Positions 1 through 9,983 of a DNA stretch of 64,000 nucleotides are shown one piece after another (the stretch's first letter is position 1; each line of letters begins with the position of its first letter). The translations under genes were made by a program, and so were the position numbers. The stretch comes from Lyophyllum atratum (lineage: Eukaryota; Basidiomycota; Agaricomycetes; Agaricales; Lyophyllaceae), in contig JACGCN010000016.1 of NCBI GenBank assembly GCA_014905825.1, forward strand, positions 620,001-684,000, given 5' to 3'. Below the pieces are notes generated by a model. It was not told where the DNA came from. It saw only the letters and a list, made by a program, of their open reading frames with translations, and ran no database searches.

Positions 1-437
1 CATGCGGATAGAGGGGATGGGATGTCGGAGAGGCGTGGTCATGGCCTGGGCAGGCCGTGAGATGTGGTCGGAGAGTACTTGCTTAGATCTGACAATGACT
101 GCTATTGGATACCTTTTACACTCTTACTATCGTTTATGCGGACTCGATACCTTGCTAATTGTATAATTCGACGTGCATCAAACTGAATGTGTATTGTCCA
201 AAGTACATGGGATCGGGACGTCTGACCTCTATTCACCAAGGATGTCGGAGGGGCTTGCCGGATAAGTGACTCATTACTTGGAGTCGGCGCATAGTCCTGG
301 GGTAATTCTCTGATCAGTTAGTAAGCACAGAGGCGGACGAGGAAGTTCGGATTGCTTAGTCATCTGATTACGCTGCGGAGTCGAAGGGCACTTGTCCTGG
401 ACGGCACCATAACTCATACACCTCACTCATAGATATC
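1..437. other. Upstream region of VPS27
   Basis: No gene is visible in this stretch. It ends directly at the VPS27 start codon and presumably holds its promoter and 5' leader. I see no clear TATA box, repeat or RNA gene. Confidence 0.5.
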
Positions 438-2924
438 ATGTCGGGCCTTGGAAGCTGGCTGTGGGGGACGTCGCAGCTCGACGACGCTGTTGGTGAGTAC
501 TTGCAGGCTTGACTGGGTTGCGTCATCTCTAACCGAGGTATCCAGACAAAGCCACCTCGGAGCTATTACCAGCAGGAGCGGAGGATATCGCGCTCAACCT
601 TGAAATATGTGACCAGATTCGCTCCAAATCTGTGCCAGCGAAGGACGCCATGCGTGCACTGAAGCGCCGACTCAATCACAAGAATCCTAACGTGCAGAAC
701 CTAGCACTGAGCGTGCGTTGCATTCGGACTGGATCTGTGGTGGTCACTCATTCCTTCTTCACAGTTGACCGATATTTGTATCAAGAATGGAGGAGACCTC
801 TTCCTGACTGAAGTTGCCTCAAGAGAGTTTATGGACAACCTCGTCTCGATCCTGAAAATACCTGCTTTGAACAACGACGTCAAGCAGCACATCTTGAGGC
901 TTATTCAGAATTGGGGCATCGCCTTTGAAGGAAAGCTGACTTTAGGATATGTGGGCCAGGTTTATAAGAACCTGATCAGTGAAGGTGTGTACCGTCAGCA
1001 TTCCAAAAACGGACTTCCCGGACTTATTGTTTCAGGTTACACTTTCCCCCCAAAGGACCTTGCTGTGGCGAACTCTGCGATGGTAGACACTCAAATTGCT
1101 CCAGAGTGGATTGACTCTGAAGTCTGTCTTCGGTGCCGGACTCCGTTCACCTTCACCAATCGGAAGCACCACTGTCGGAATTGCGGTCAGGTCTTCGATC
1201 AGGCGTGTTCTTCCAAGTCTCTCCCTCTGCCACACTTTGGAATTACGCAGGAGGTTCGGGTCTGCGAAGGATGCTTCAACAAGCTAACGAGGAAGTCCGA
1301 CAAAGTGTACGTCATTCTGATGTTCTTCGCGATGGTCTTCTCACTGTCGTTTTAGTGATAAAGGACACCGACACTCTACCAGTCTACATGGCACACGTCA
1401 TCGCAGTGCCAGGGAGCTTGCTGACGCTGAGCTCCAACGTGCAATCCAACTCTCCTTGCAGGAGGTCGGTGCTGCTAATGGCCACGCACGCTCCGGATAC
1501 GTGCCCTCGCAACCCTCTAACTGGGAGTTCTCCGAACCTCCCATCGTAGATCGCGCCTCACATCCAATCAAGCCAGTCACCAATGAAGAGGAAGACGATC
1601 CAGATCTCCGTGCGGCCATCGAAGCTAGCTTGCGGGAAGCCCATGCACCTCGTCCCAGTGCTCCTATCGCGCTCGACTCACCTCGGACTGAGTACGCTGG
1701 AGCAGGCTATTCACAGTCGTATCCCCCAGCTATTGCACAAGCTCCTCTGCCTACTATCCCCAACTGTGACCTCGAGCCCTTGGAGTCCGACGCGATCCTG
1801 ACGTTCAGTCAGACAGTCGAGCAGGTCGAAACCCAGGGTGGCCGTGACATATCAAGATACCCAGCTGTAAACGATCTGTATGAAAAGGCGAACAGTCTGC
1901 GGCCGAAGTTGGCGTTGAGCCTGGACGACGCCGGTCGGAAAGAACGTGAGTCTTGCCCTTACGATACCATGTCCTGCATCAACTTATACTTTCGTCCAAA
2001 GAAATGCTGTCGGACATGCATGATAAACTGTCGCAAGCCGTCAAGCTGTACGACAAGCTGTTGACAGAACAGGTGGCGCATCCGCGCTGGCGATCACCAC
2101 AACCAGCTGCGAACCCATATCACCCCGCGGAAGCCAGCTACGCCGCGGCCGCCGGTTACAATCAATGGGCCTCTCAAACCCCAGCTTCGGCGTCGGCATA
2201 CCAACCACAGTCTGAGCCTTCACGCGTACCTCAATCACCTCAGGCGTCATATTCCGAATACCAGCCCCAATACACGCCTCAGCCCTATGCTGCTCCACCA
2301 CAGTCACAATGGCATCAGCAACCTGCGCAACCTGTCCAACATTACTCCCCTACTCCCGCCGCCCCGACATTCTCACCGCCTCAGTCGCCGCCAGCACCAA
2401 TGCGGCGCGAGTCACAATATGCTGAGCCCCCGCAGCAGTATCAGGCGTACGCCGCACCAACCCCGACTCCGTCACAACCCTTAACCCTCCCTCCCGTCAC
2501 CCTCAACCCGCAACAATATCAGCCTCCTGCTCAGGCACAACCGCAATATGCCGCATCTCCTCCACCTCCTCCACAGCAGCAGCAACACCAACCTCAACAG
2601 CAACAACACTCCGCCCTTCCCACGTCGTCTAACCTGAGTCGCCATAAATCCGTCTCCTACGCTTCACCGCCGCCACTCGCTCCGGCGCCACCTCCCGTCA
2701 ATGGGCATCTTACGCGTAGCAGCACTGTTGCATCACATCTTCGGCAACAACAACACCTACAGCACCAGCAGGCACCAGCGGTGGTGACACCGCCCTCGGC
2801 GCTTCCGCAGTTCCCGGTGGCGCCGACGTCGAATCCGCAGACGTTCCCGATGTATGGGCCACCGATAACGGCGGGGTTCGCGCCGCCGGAGGAGAGGAAG
2901 GAGGCGCTGTTGATTGATTTGTAA
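438..2924 (+). CDS. VPS27: ESCRT-0 subunit Vps27 (VHS-FYVE-UIM-GAT)
   Basis: Endosomal sorting receptor that binds ubiquitinated cargo and PI3P and recruits ESCRT-I. Visible domains in order: an N-terminal VHS domain (begins with [14 protein letters not shown], then DKATSE across the first intron); a FYVE zinc finger with the CxxC pairs and the RKHHCRNCG signature; two ubiquitin-interacting motifs ([12 protein letters not shown] and [14 protein letters not shown]); and a GAT-like helical segment ([19 protein letters not shown], then [20 protein letters not shown]). A long Pro/Gln-rich tail ends in LLIDL, a clathrin-box type motif at the extreme C-terminus as in yeast Vps27. The first intron (about 492-555) restores the reading between the VHS halves, and several further short introns are needed. 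The start at 438 opens the conserved N-terminus. The gene is tail to tail with VPS35, another endosomal trafficking gene, with a tRNA gene between them. Confidence 0.95.
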
Positions 2925-3273
2925 TGCAGTCGGGGGAGAGGATTATTTTGTATTGTTTCTGTTTTTGACGTCGGCGCTACCTAGTTTGGTATGGTGCTCT
3001 GGATGGCTGGATGCTTCGCATGCATGGGTACTACTTACTGTACTCTCCGTACATCCAAATTGTGTATATGGTACTGGTCACTTGTCTTAGATATATATAC
3101 TATGTCGTTTCTATGATACATCTTCTGTAGTGGTGATTCAAACTCAGCCTAGTCATATGGATATGATCAGGGCAGGATAAGGGCAGGACAGGCTAGTTGC
3201 CTGTGACTTCCTCGACAGAGGCGTGAGCACTACTTTCAACGATATCTTTCTAACCCGACATCGACAAGTCCAC

Positions 3274-3375
3274 GCATTAATGGGATAGTGGTAACCTGGA
3301 TCGTTGCCATATGGGTGAATATATAACTGTTCAGTTGGACTCGATCCGCTGGGAGTTCGATTCTCTCTTAATGCA
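3274..3375 (+). tRNA. tRNA-Gly(GCC) with a 31-nt intron
   Basis: A full cloverleaf can be drawn. The 7-bp acceptor stem GCATTAA (3274-3280) pairs perfectly with TTAATGC (3368-3374), with discriminator A at 3375. The D arm contains AGTGGTA and has one A-C mismatch and one G-U pair. The anticodon stem GATCG (3299-3303) pairs with CGATC (3342-3346), with loop TTGCCA then T, giving anticodon GCC at 3306-3308. The T arm is GGGAG-TTCGATT-CTCTC (3351-3367). An intron at 3310-3340 sits at the canonical position after base 37. The mature length is 71 nt, the same as yeast tRNA-Gly(GCC). A T5 run at 3398-3402 suits RNA polymerase III termination. The D-stem mismatch leaves some doubt about activity. 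Confidence 0.82.
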
Positions 3376-3397
3376 TCGGTAAAGTTGTTGGAGCCAA

Positions 3398-3402
3398 TTT
3401 TT
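3398..3402 (+). terminator. Pol III T-run after tRNA-Gly
   Basis: A run of five T residues 23 nt downstream of the tRNA 3' end, the usual RNA polymerase III stop signal. It is assigned only because of its position behind the tRNA. Confidence 0.5.
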
Positions 3403-3724
3403 ACCTCCCCAATTGCTCGGAGCTCCCCAAGCTGAACATGTACTAGCAACGTCGGCCTTCCAATGAATCATGATAGAACATCCCGTTTTTCTGATAAAAC
3501 ATCCCGCCTCCAGCTCAGAGTAAGCATCGCGATGACTGAAGACGAGGTAAGAACCTTTAAGTCTAAGGACATCCAGAGCCTCCGTAAACTGGGGTATGCT
3601 TTTCCGAAACCCAATCATAAACAAGTCCAGCCATAAAAAATTGACAACAACCATGTATGTACAGTACACAACATTAAATCACAACACGCGTACGCCTCTC
3701 GAGACGTAAAAAACGAACAAACAA

Positions 3725-6700
3725 TTACCGGCCAATGCCCATCTTCAACAACGCACCCACAACATCCACGTCGTCCCATCGCGTGTCGACGGGCGCGTTG
3801 CCGTCGTAGGACGCGTTCTTCTTCCTCTGGATATAAGCCAAGGTGTTCCTGAAATGCCGATTGATCATTTCGGGGGTCTGCACGCCCTCGATGAGCCCGG
3901 GTGGCGCACGCTGGGAGGGGTGGACGTCGGGGGAGGAGATGTTGTCGATACTTGAGGTTATAAGTTCCACCAAGCTATTGACGAATTTAGGAGCCACCTA
4001 CGGGGGAGGAGATATTAGTTAAAGCAACCACTGCTTAACGACGAAGACGAGAACACTCACAGCTGGTGCGCCACGGTCGAAATAATATAAATAATGGTCC
4101 AAAGTGTCGCAATACAGCTGTACAGTGACGATCTCCTCGATCGCAGAGTTAGCAATGCGAAGAGACTTTTGGAGGCACTCCAGAACGCGTTTACTATCTT
4201 GATAGGGGTACTAGGTAGAATAAAACAAGATCAGCCGCCGGTTAGAAGGGAAAATGAGAACGTATGTACCGCTTTGGCGGTAGCCTCGCCGCCTTCCTCT
4301 TTTACAGGGGTCTTTTCCGGCGTATCCTTCTTCTCGCTAGCAGGAGCTTCGCCATCGGCATCAGCAGCCGGCGGTGCTTCTTGCCACCAGAGATGACTGG
4401 CCAATCCGACCGCGGTAGCTTGATGGCTCTTCTTAAGCAGCTTCGCTCCATGCAGTGCAGCCTTCGTGATCAAAGTGTCGTAGTTATCCACACCAAACAC
4501 CTTGGCACCAGCAAGCGTGCCAATGATGAGCGTAATGGCCTGTAGCTGCGCGCGGGACTCTGAGATGCTGTCCTCGTACACGCTAAACGCCTGCACATAG
4601 AAGTCGTATGTGAGGTCTTCAAAGCCGCATTCATCCGAGATTTGGGCGGCGAGGAGGAACAGTCGGAGCGCGATTGTGGGTGCTTCGATTTGGGTGGAAA
4701 GGATGGATGTGAGTTGCCGGACAAATTTGAGGATCGTGGAGACCTTGGTCTGCCAGTCTGACTCCTATAACAAGAGCAGGGTGAGTGTTCCTAACAACGT
4801 GAAAGAGAAAGGAACGGCACGCACGACGTGTTCCCGGTTTTTATACCGCCGACAAAGCTTGATGGATGAAGTGATGAGGGCAGGGAAGGTGAAACGCATG
4901 CGTTCGCCTCCTGCGTCGAAATGTCTCCGTGCGATTTGTAGAAGCTGTGTCGGCCATGAACGTCAGACACAGAGAAGATTTCCTCGACGCAGCCAACGTA
5001 CCTCGAACTGAACATCCAGAGATTCTGCGCGGAATAGATGCACCATCCGCGCCACCCATCCTTGCTCCTCTGCCATCTCCTCCCGCTCGACAAAATATGG
5101 TCCTTGTCTCCGGACGTCCTTAATGTTCATATTCATCTGAGCGGCGGTCCCTCCCCCAGGCATACTGGAGTCTGACTGATCTTTGATTAGTACATGGCAG
5201 AGGTCGAGGACGCCGTCAACATCTTCGGGTGTCTCCACGATTGTCTCGTTCTTTAATACAGAGGATATGATGGAATGTGCGATGGACCGTCGGGTTGAGA
5301 AGAGTTGTTTTGTCAGGAGCGGTGAGTAGTTGGGAATCGCGAGAAGGGTGAGAACGGATTGGTAGGAGTTGATGGGCGCTACAAGCAGAGCGGCGAGGTT
5401 GGATGTTGTTTGTGGCGTATGCAGGTCGGAGCTAAGATGCCATTTGAGAAGGCTCCTCGAATTAACTGGCAGGCTACATACCTCTCTTGGAATTCCTGTA
5501 TCTTGTCCGCGGTGAAACCAAGAACTTGATCAACATATTCCAGCCTGTCGGGGTAGCAGCTAAGCGACAGGTTCGTCAAGGACACCAAAAGGGCGGTGAT
5601 ATCTTGTATCGACAAGTCTGGCCGAGCCTTAATATTGATACAGTGAGTCAAGCAACTTAATGTCAAACGTCTGCACTGACCTTGATTAGCTCAACGACCT
5701 GCTTCCAAAACACTTCGAACAATGGGACGTCCTCCGGCACACCTCTGAATTTGCGCACAGGCGAACCCTCCTTGTTCTTTCCCTTGCCCAAACTCTCCTC
5801 CAAGCCCCCGTTCGGCACCTCAGGGGAAGTAGGCGATGATACCTCAGACTCCGACTCTACCGCTGTGGTTATAGATTGAGGAGTCGGTGGAACGGAGCCC
5901 CACGCGTTGCTCTCAACAGTCGGCGACAAGGTACGGTAGGCGCCGTCTTCACGTGCCTTGGATTTCTGGATCTTAACCTTTTCCGCTAAGCGGCGGGCAG
6001 CCGCCTCCTCCTGTCGTTTCGTCTCTTCTGGGTCTTCGGCTTCGGCTTCACGGGCAGCATAAGCTGCGAGACGATCGATGAGGGCGATGACTATCTGTTT
6101 AATGTTAACTTTCGGGTGTAGCTGGGCGGTGGCGGAAAGGAAGAGTCCAAGAGTGTGAAGGTGGAATTCGTCCGTGAACACCTAACAAGAGGTAAGGCTT
6201 TGCAACTCGGGTTTATGGTGTTTTGTGACGCACTTGGATCACGACCTCCATAAGATATTCCTGGGCTATCACATCTTTACAGTTGACCACCTGCTCCAAA
6301 ATACTGGGAAGTATCGTCCGCTGGTACATATCGAGATCCACGCCGTCGAGTTGGCTGAGACGGACTAGGTTTGTTCCCACTAAGATCCGTAACTCTCGAC
6401 GTTCCAACTCGCGTTTCTCGCGATCTCGTGAGTGGCCTTGATGTTGCAGTCGGACCCAGAGTTTGTTCATTTCGATAAAGTTGGTCAATACGAAGGATAT
6501 GGAGTCTTGTAAATTTCCAGAGGGCCTATGCATTCAATGAGTCGAGGGAGAATATGAAGGCAATATATGACGCACCCAGTGTCGATTCCGAGAGGAAGGT
6601 GATCCCTAGTCTGGCCACTAAGGTAGTGACGGAGGAAGAGACCACGTATGGGATGGAGTACACCTCGCGACATTTCCATCATATCCTTCATTATTTCCTT

Positions 6701-7191
6701 GACTGGTGCTTCGGGGATGGACATGTAGACCGAGCCGACCGTGATCATAAGATATAGTCGAGGAATGATGTTGCCAGCATATTGAACGAGCTCGTACAGG
6801 TCCGCTAGATGGTGCCGTGATTGGGTATGTGCATCGTAAAGGTAGTTAGAGAGGTGTCGCAGGGCATCGAATACAGCCATATCTGCAGAGGGGTGTTAAA
6901 TTATATTGCGTATGTCCCAATTGGAGGTGCACATACAAAGTTCGTAATACTGCTTTGGTGACAACGAAGAGGTCCTTAGCTCTGCCAACATCAAGCTGGC
7001 GCTTTTCAACGCATCCATGAGTTCATCCAACTCCTGCAATGGTTCCAGAATGTCAATCTACAGAATGATAGTAGCTCCCAAACGAACTGCGGACGTACAA
7101 GGTGCCGTTTCATCTGCTGGACCTGAATCTTGACGGTATTCAGAGCCTCGCTGAGGAGCTTACCCTCCTCGGGGGCTTGTAGGGTGGACAT
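3725..7191 (-). CDS. VPS35: Retromer subunit Vps35
   Basis: Large alpha-solenoid scaffold of the retromer cargo-recognition complex, which returns receptors from endosomes to the Golgi and binds Vps26 and Vps29. The N-terminus reads [24 protein letters not shown], the family opening. It is followed by helices containing the PRLYL motif ([15 protein letters not shown]) that is needed in the family for Vps26 binding, and by [13 protein letters not shown]. The C-terminus reads [12 protein letters not shown] and ends [10 protein letters not shown]. The middle carries an acidic/Ser-Pro-rich insertion (about 5680-6000) that looks like a disordered loop. At least eight short introns interrupt the gene. 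The start at 7191 was chosen over the in-frame upstream codon because MSTLQAPEE directly precedes the conserved helix. Confidence 0.95.
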
Positions 7192-8350
7192 GGTGGTGAC
7201 GGCGGTGGAAGAGAAAGGTCCACCGTGCAACGTACAAGCTGGTCAACGGTGGATTCGCGCCAAAGGTCGATTTGCACAAGTTTGGCCCGGCCGACGCCCC
7301 ACAAATGGAAACCTAACCATGTCTGCTCAGAACGACCACCTCAACCTCCAAGTGTTCCAGGAATCGAGTGGGTATGGACATGCCCGCCTTCAAACATATG
7401 AATTTACATGCTGCTCTTCCTCCACTGTCAGGTTGTGATCGGTAATGATGGTCCGGCCAGTTATTGCCCTGATCTTCTGCCTCGTGTTCAGAACCATGCT
7501 GCATTAAAAGCATGTACCACCACCACCCATCACAGTACCGCCTTGATGCTTGCACGCTTCTTAAATGTACCGAAATACCCTTTCGAACTGTCCACCGATG
7601 CAATTCGAACATCCAACTAACCCATCGCCTACTTAGACTGATTCTCCAAATACATCATTAGTGTCGTACCACGAGGATAACGATGATCGGGTGGAAAAGT
7701 ACGCGGTATTTCAGTAAGACCTTTCTAGTATCGTCTGTGGGCACCTCACCCCGAATGTCCTACTACTCACTTTTCTGAACGCATAGCATATAGAATACAA
7801 GCAAAACGGAAGATTTGCGACTCCTGGGGATATTGAGCTTTCTAGACGATAATCCTCAAGCTGGCGCAGCAGGTTGCGCGCGTAATCTGTCTCAGCGTCT
7901 TCGCAGCTGGGCTCGAAGCAGGGTGTTTCTCGTGATCCCACCCATCCGGACAGTCACAGGTCCAATAACCCTCACTCTGGCATTGCAAAGGGTCCTTCTG
8001 ACTTCGTCCGTAAGGCTATGGCTAGCTATAGCTGTAGTAACAATGCTCGAAGGTTCGGGTGCTAGCACCGTCCACCATAGGTTCCTTGTGATCACCATTA
8101 AGAGCTCGATATGCTTACACATTCACAAGAGCTGTCCGACAACATCAATATTTGGAGGTTTTAGGTGTCATCGTCACCCTCAAGTATACATATATATTTC
8201 AGCCTTGTCCACACTGCACGTCAATTCTATTCACATCGTCTTTTGTGAATTTGTTTGCTTTTTTTACAGGGTCAGCTCCCACGTATAACGTCCCAAGTAA
8301 GTACTCTCATATCAAGAACGTCCACGCGGTCTACCGTGAAGTGCTTATGC
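7192..8350. other. Gene-poor stretch upstream of VPS35
   Basis: No convincing gene. Short minus-strand reading frames around 7711-8122 (for example DYARNLLRQLEDYRLESS) could be exons of an unknown gene but cannot be joined with confidence. A CT-rich tract followed by a TTTTTTACAG acceptor-like site (about 8250-8271) and a GTAAGTACTC donor-like site (about 8295) resemble a spliced 5' leader. They may belong to the broken gene now located beyond the retroelement at 15.09 kb. Confidence 0.35.
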
Positions 8351-8493
8351 GAGCCTAACGACCCAAGATACACATTTGACGGCCGCAGTTAGTATTCTTC
8401 TATTCAATACATCACAGGATATGTGAGCCTAACGACCCAAGATACACATTTGACGGCCGCAGTTAGTATTCTTCTATTCAATACATCACAGGA
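8351..8493. repeat. Tandem duplication of a 69-bp unit
   Basis: The 69-base unit beginning GAGCCTAACGACCCAAGATA occurs at 8351-8419 and again at 8425-8493, identical by eye, separated by TATGT. The second copy ends 11 bases before the left end of the retrotransposon. It is outside the element, so it is either a pre-existing duplication or a by-product of local rearrangement. Confidence 0.9.
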
Positions 8494-8504
8494 CAAGCTT
8501 GCTG

Positions 8505-8698
8505 ATCTTTGAATTGGTATCCGTGTTCTGGTAGACAAGCACGTAATGTTATTATGATGGATATTAAGCGTTACGACAATGGGAGGGAGTTAAAGGGAGC
8601 GGTAGTGGAGCTGAGCTATGTGCAATGTGGGCGAAAGCCCGAAGGGCTTCCCGACCCGGCGGTGGAACCTGTCTAGGAAAAACAAATGAGCTGCGATT
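8505..8698 (-). repeat. Split direct repeat B2 (194 bp, 3' terminus)
   Basis: Identical by eye to 9693-9886. It forms the 3' end of the retrotransposon. It contains a small perfect hairpin GGGC-GAAA-GCCC at 8629-8640 next to GAAGGGCTTC, which may be a structured element in the RNA. Confidence 0.95.
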
Positions 8699-8820
8699 GG
8701 GTGGGTGGGCCCAGTCGCACGTGGATTCTCCGAGATCCGGGTGTCTCAGCCAGCCGGGACACTAAGCAAGACGGAAGGGTCAGGTGTCTGATGGACGTGT
8801 TTCACCATGGGGTGGGATAC

Positions 8821-9276
8821 TTACTGAGTTGAAAGTATGTCCTCATCCTGATGCGAGGAGCACGACATCCTGGTTAGGAGCCGCCAGATCTTAGTGCCCC
8901 ATCCCAGTGGGAGTGGGGCTAGTTGCATCGGTAAGTGTAGAGTGGATCGCCGACCCGCGTGATCTTCTAATTCTAACACTCTCATGCCTGGGTAGATCTT
9001 CGATGCGCCTACAATCTTTATCACCAACAGCGACTGGTGCGAAAAGGGCGAGAGGGGCCAGGGATAGACGTCTCGGTGCCTCTCGACATGAACACTATCC
9101 CCCGGTGTGACAGGGCACGGGTCGCCCTGGACTCTGACGAAAACCCAGGTGGTGGGGCGGACCTGAGGGAAGCAGCTGGGGGTTTTTGTTGAGGCGATGA
9201 TGCTCAGGACGGGTACGGGTGTGGTGATATTGCGGAGGGCTAAGGAGTCTGGCAGGGATTGGCGAGGCTGTGCCAT
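8821..9276 (-). CDS. ORF in the split-repeat spacer of the retrotransposon, unknown product
   Basis: An open frame of 151 codons lies between the two 3' repeat modules of the element, on the coding strand of the other ORFs. It starts MAQPRQSLPDS and contains a middle stretch reading VTPGDSVHVERHRDVYP and VIKIVGASKIYPGMRV, which looks protein-like, but I do not recognise a family. The first true ATG is at 9276. The frame stays open upstream to about 9333 without an ATG. A TATATAAAG-like box lies upstream on the same strand (about 9371-9385), as does a CTCTTCTCAG acceptor-like site (about 9505). It could be an accessory gene, a terminal exon, or chance in GC-rich DNA. Confidence 0.35.
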   Translation of the reverse strand: MAQPRQSLPDSLALRNITTPVPVLSIIASTKTPSCFPQVRPTTWVFVRVQGDPCPVTPGDSVHVERHRDVYPWPLSPFSHQSLLVIKIVGASKIYPGMRVLELEDHAGRRSTLHLPMQLAPLPLGWGTKIWRLLTRMSCSSHQDEDILSTQ

Positions 9277-9542
9277 TGGAGGGGTGGGCGGTTGGCTGGC
9301 AACCTGTGGGATGCAAGGAGTGTGGGATTTCACAGGGGTTCTGTGGGGACGAGTTCTTGGGGGGAGTAGGGTCTTTATATGAGGTCCGGCATCCAGCGCC
9401 GCTATGTTGTGGAGGGTGGCGTGGGGAGGTTGGTGGCGGCAGGGTTGACCTTCTGATGGTCTTGGGCTAGAAGATCAGGAAGATGGTTCACCCAGGGAGG
9501 CAGGACTCATCTGAGAAGAGGAGAGGAGGGGAGGGTGGGTGG

Positions 9543-9693
9543 GGCAAAGAAAACTGAGTCTGAGGTGGGATCTCAGAGGCTCAGTGGCGGCTGGTGTCGA
9601 CGAGCAGAGTGGGTTCTCCGTCGACACAGCCACTGCATGCAAAGACTACACCCTGTTCCACAACTCGTGCCTCGTTACGTAACAGTGCAACAA
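9543..9693 (-). repeat. Split direct repeat A2 (151 bp, internal copy)
   Basis: Identical by eye to 14903-15053. It is joined head to tail with the internal copy of the 194-bp repeat, sharing the base at 9693. The join reproduces the sequence expected when the two element termini are ligated in a circle. Confidence 0.95.
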
Positions 9694-9886
9694 TCTTTGA
9701 ATTGGTATCCGTGTTCTGGTAGACAAGCACGTAATGTTATTATGATGGATATTAAGCGTTACGACAATGGGAGGGAGTTAAAGGGAGCGGTAGTGGAGCT
9801 GAGCTATGTGCAATGTGGGCGAAAGCCCGAAGGGCTTCCCGACCCGGCGGTGGAACCTGTCTAGGAAAAACAAATGAGCTGCGATT
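9693..9886 (-). repeat. Split direct repeat B1 (194 bp, internal copy)
   Basis: Identical by eye to 8505-8698. It lies just downstream of the recombinase ORF (which stops at 9984) on the element's coding strand. It carries the same GGGC-GAAA-GCCC hairpin. Confidence 0.95.
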
Positions 9887-9983
9887 CCCATGAAGGTAGG
9901 AGGCCACGACGCATCGCGCGAATGGCGATACCCCTAGACTAGGAGTGGTGCAGCATGGTGGACTTACTGGTTGCGAGAGAGGG

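Noticed and set aside
7815..8288. A 157-codon plus-strand frame
   Set aside because: No recognisable motif, poor composition, overlaps stretches with splice-like signals. Probably chance.
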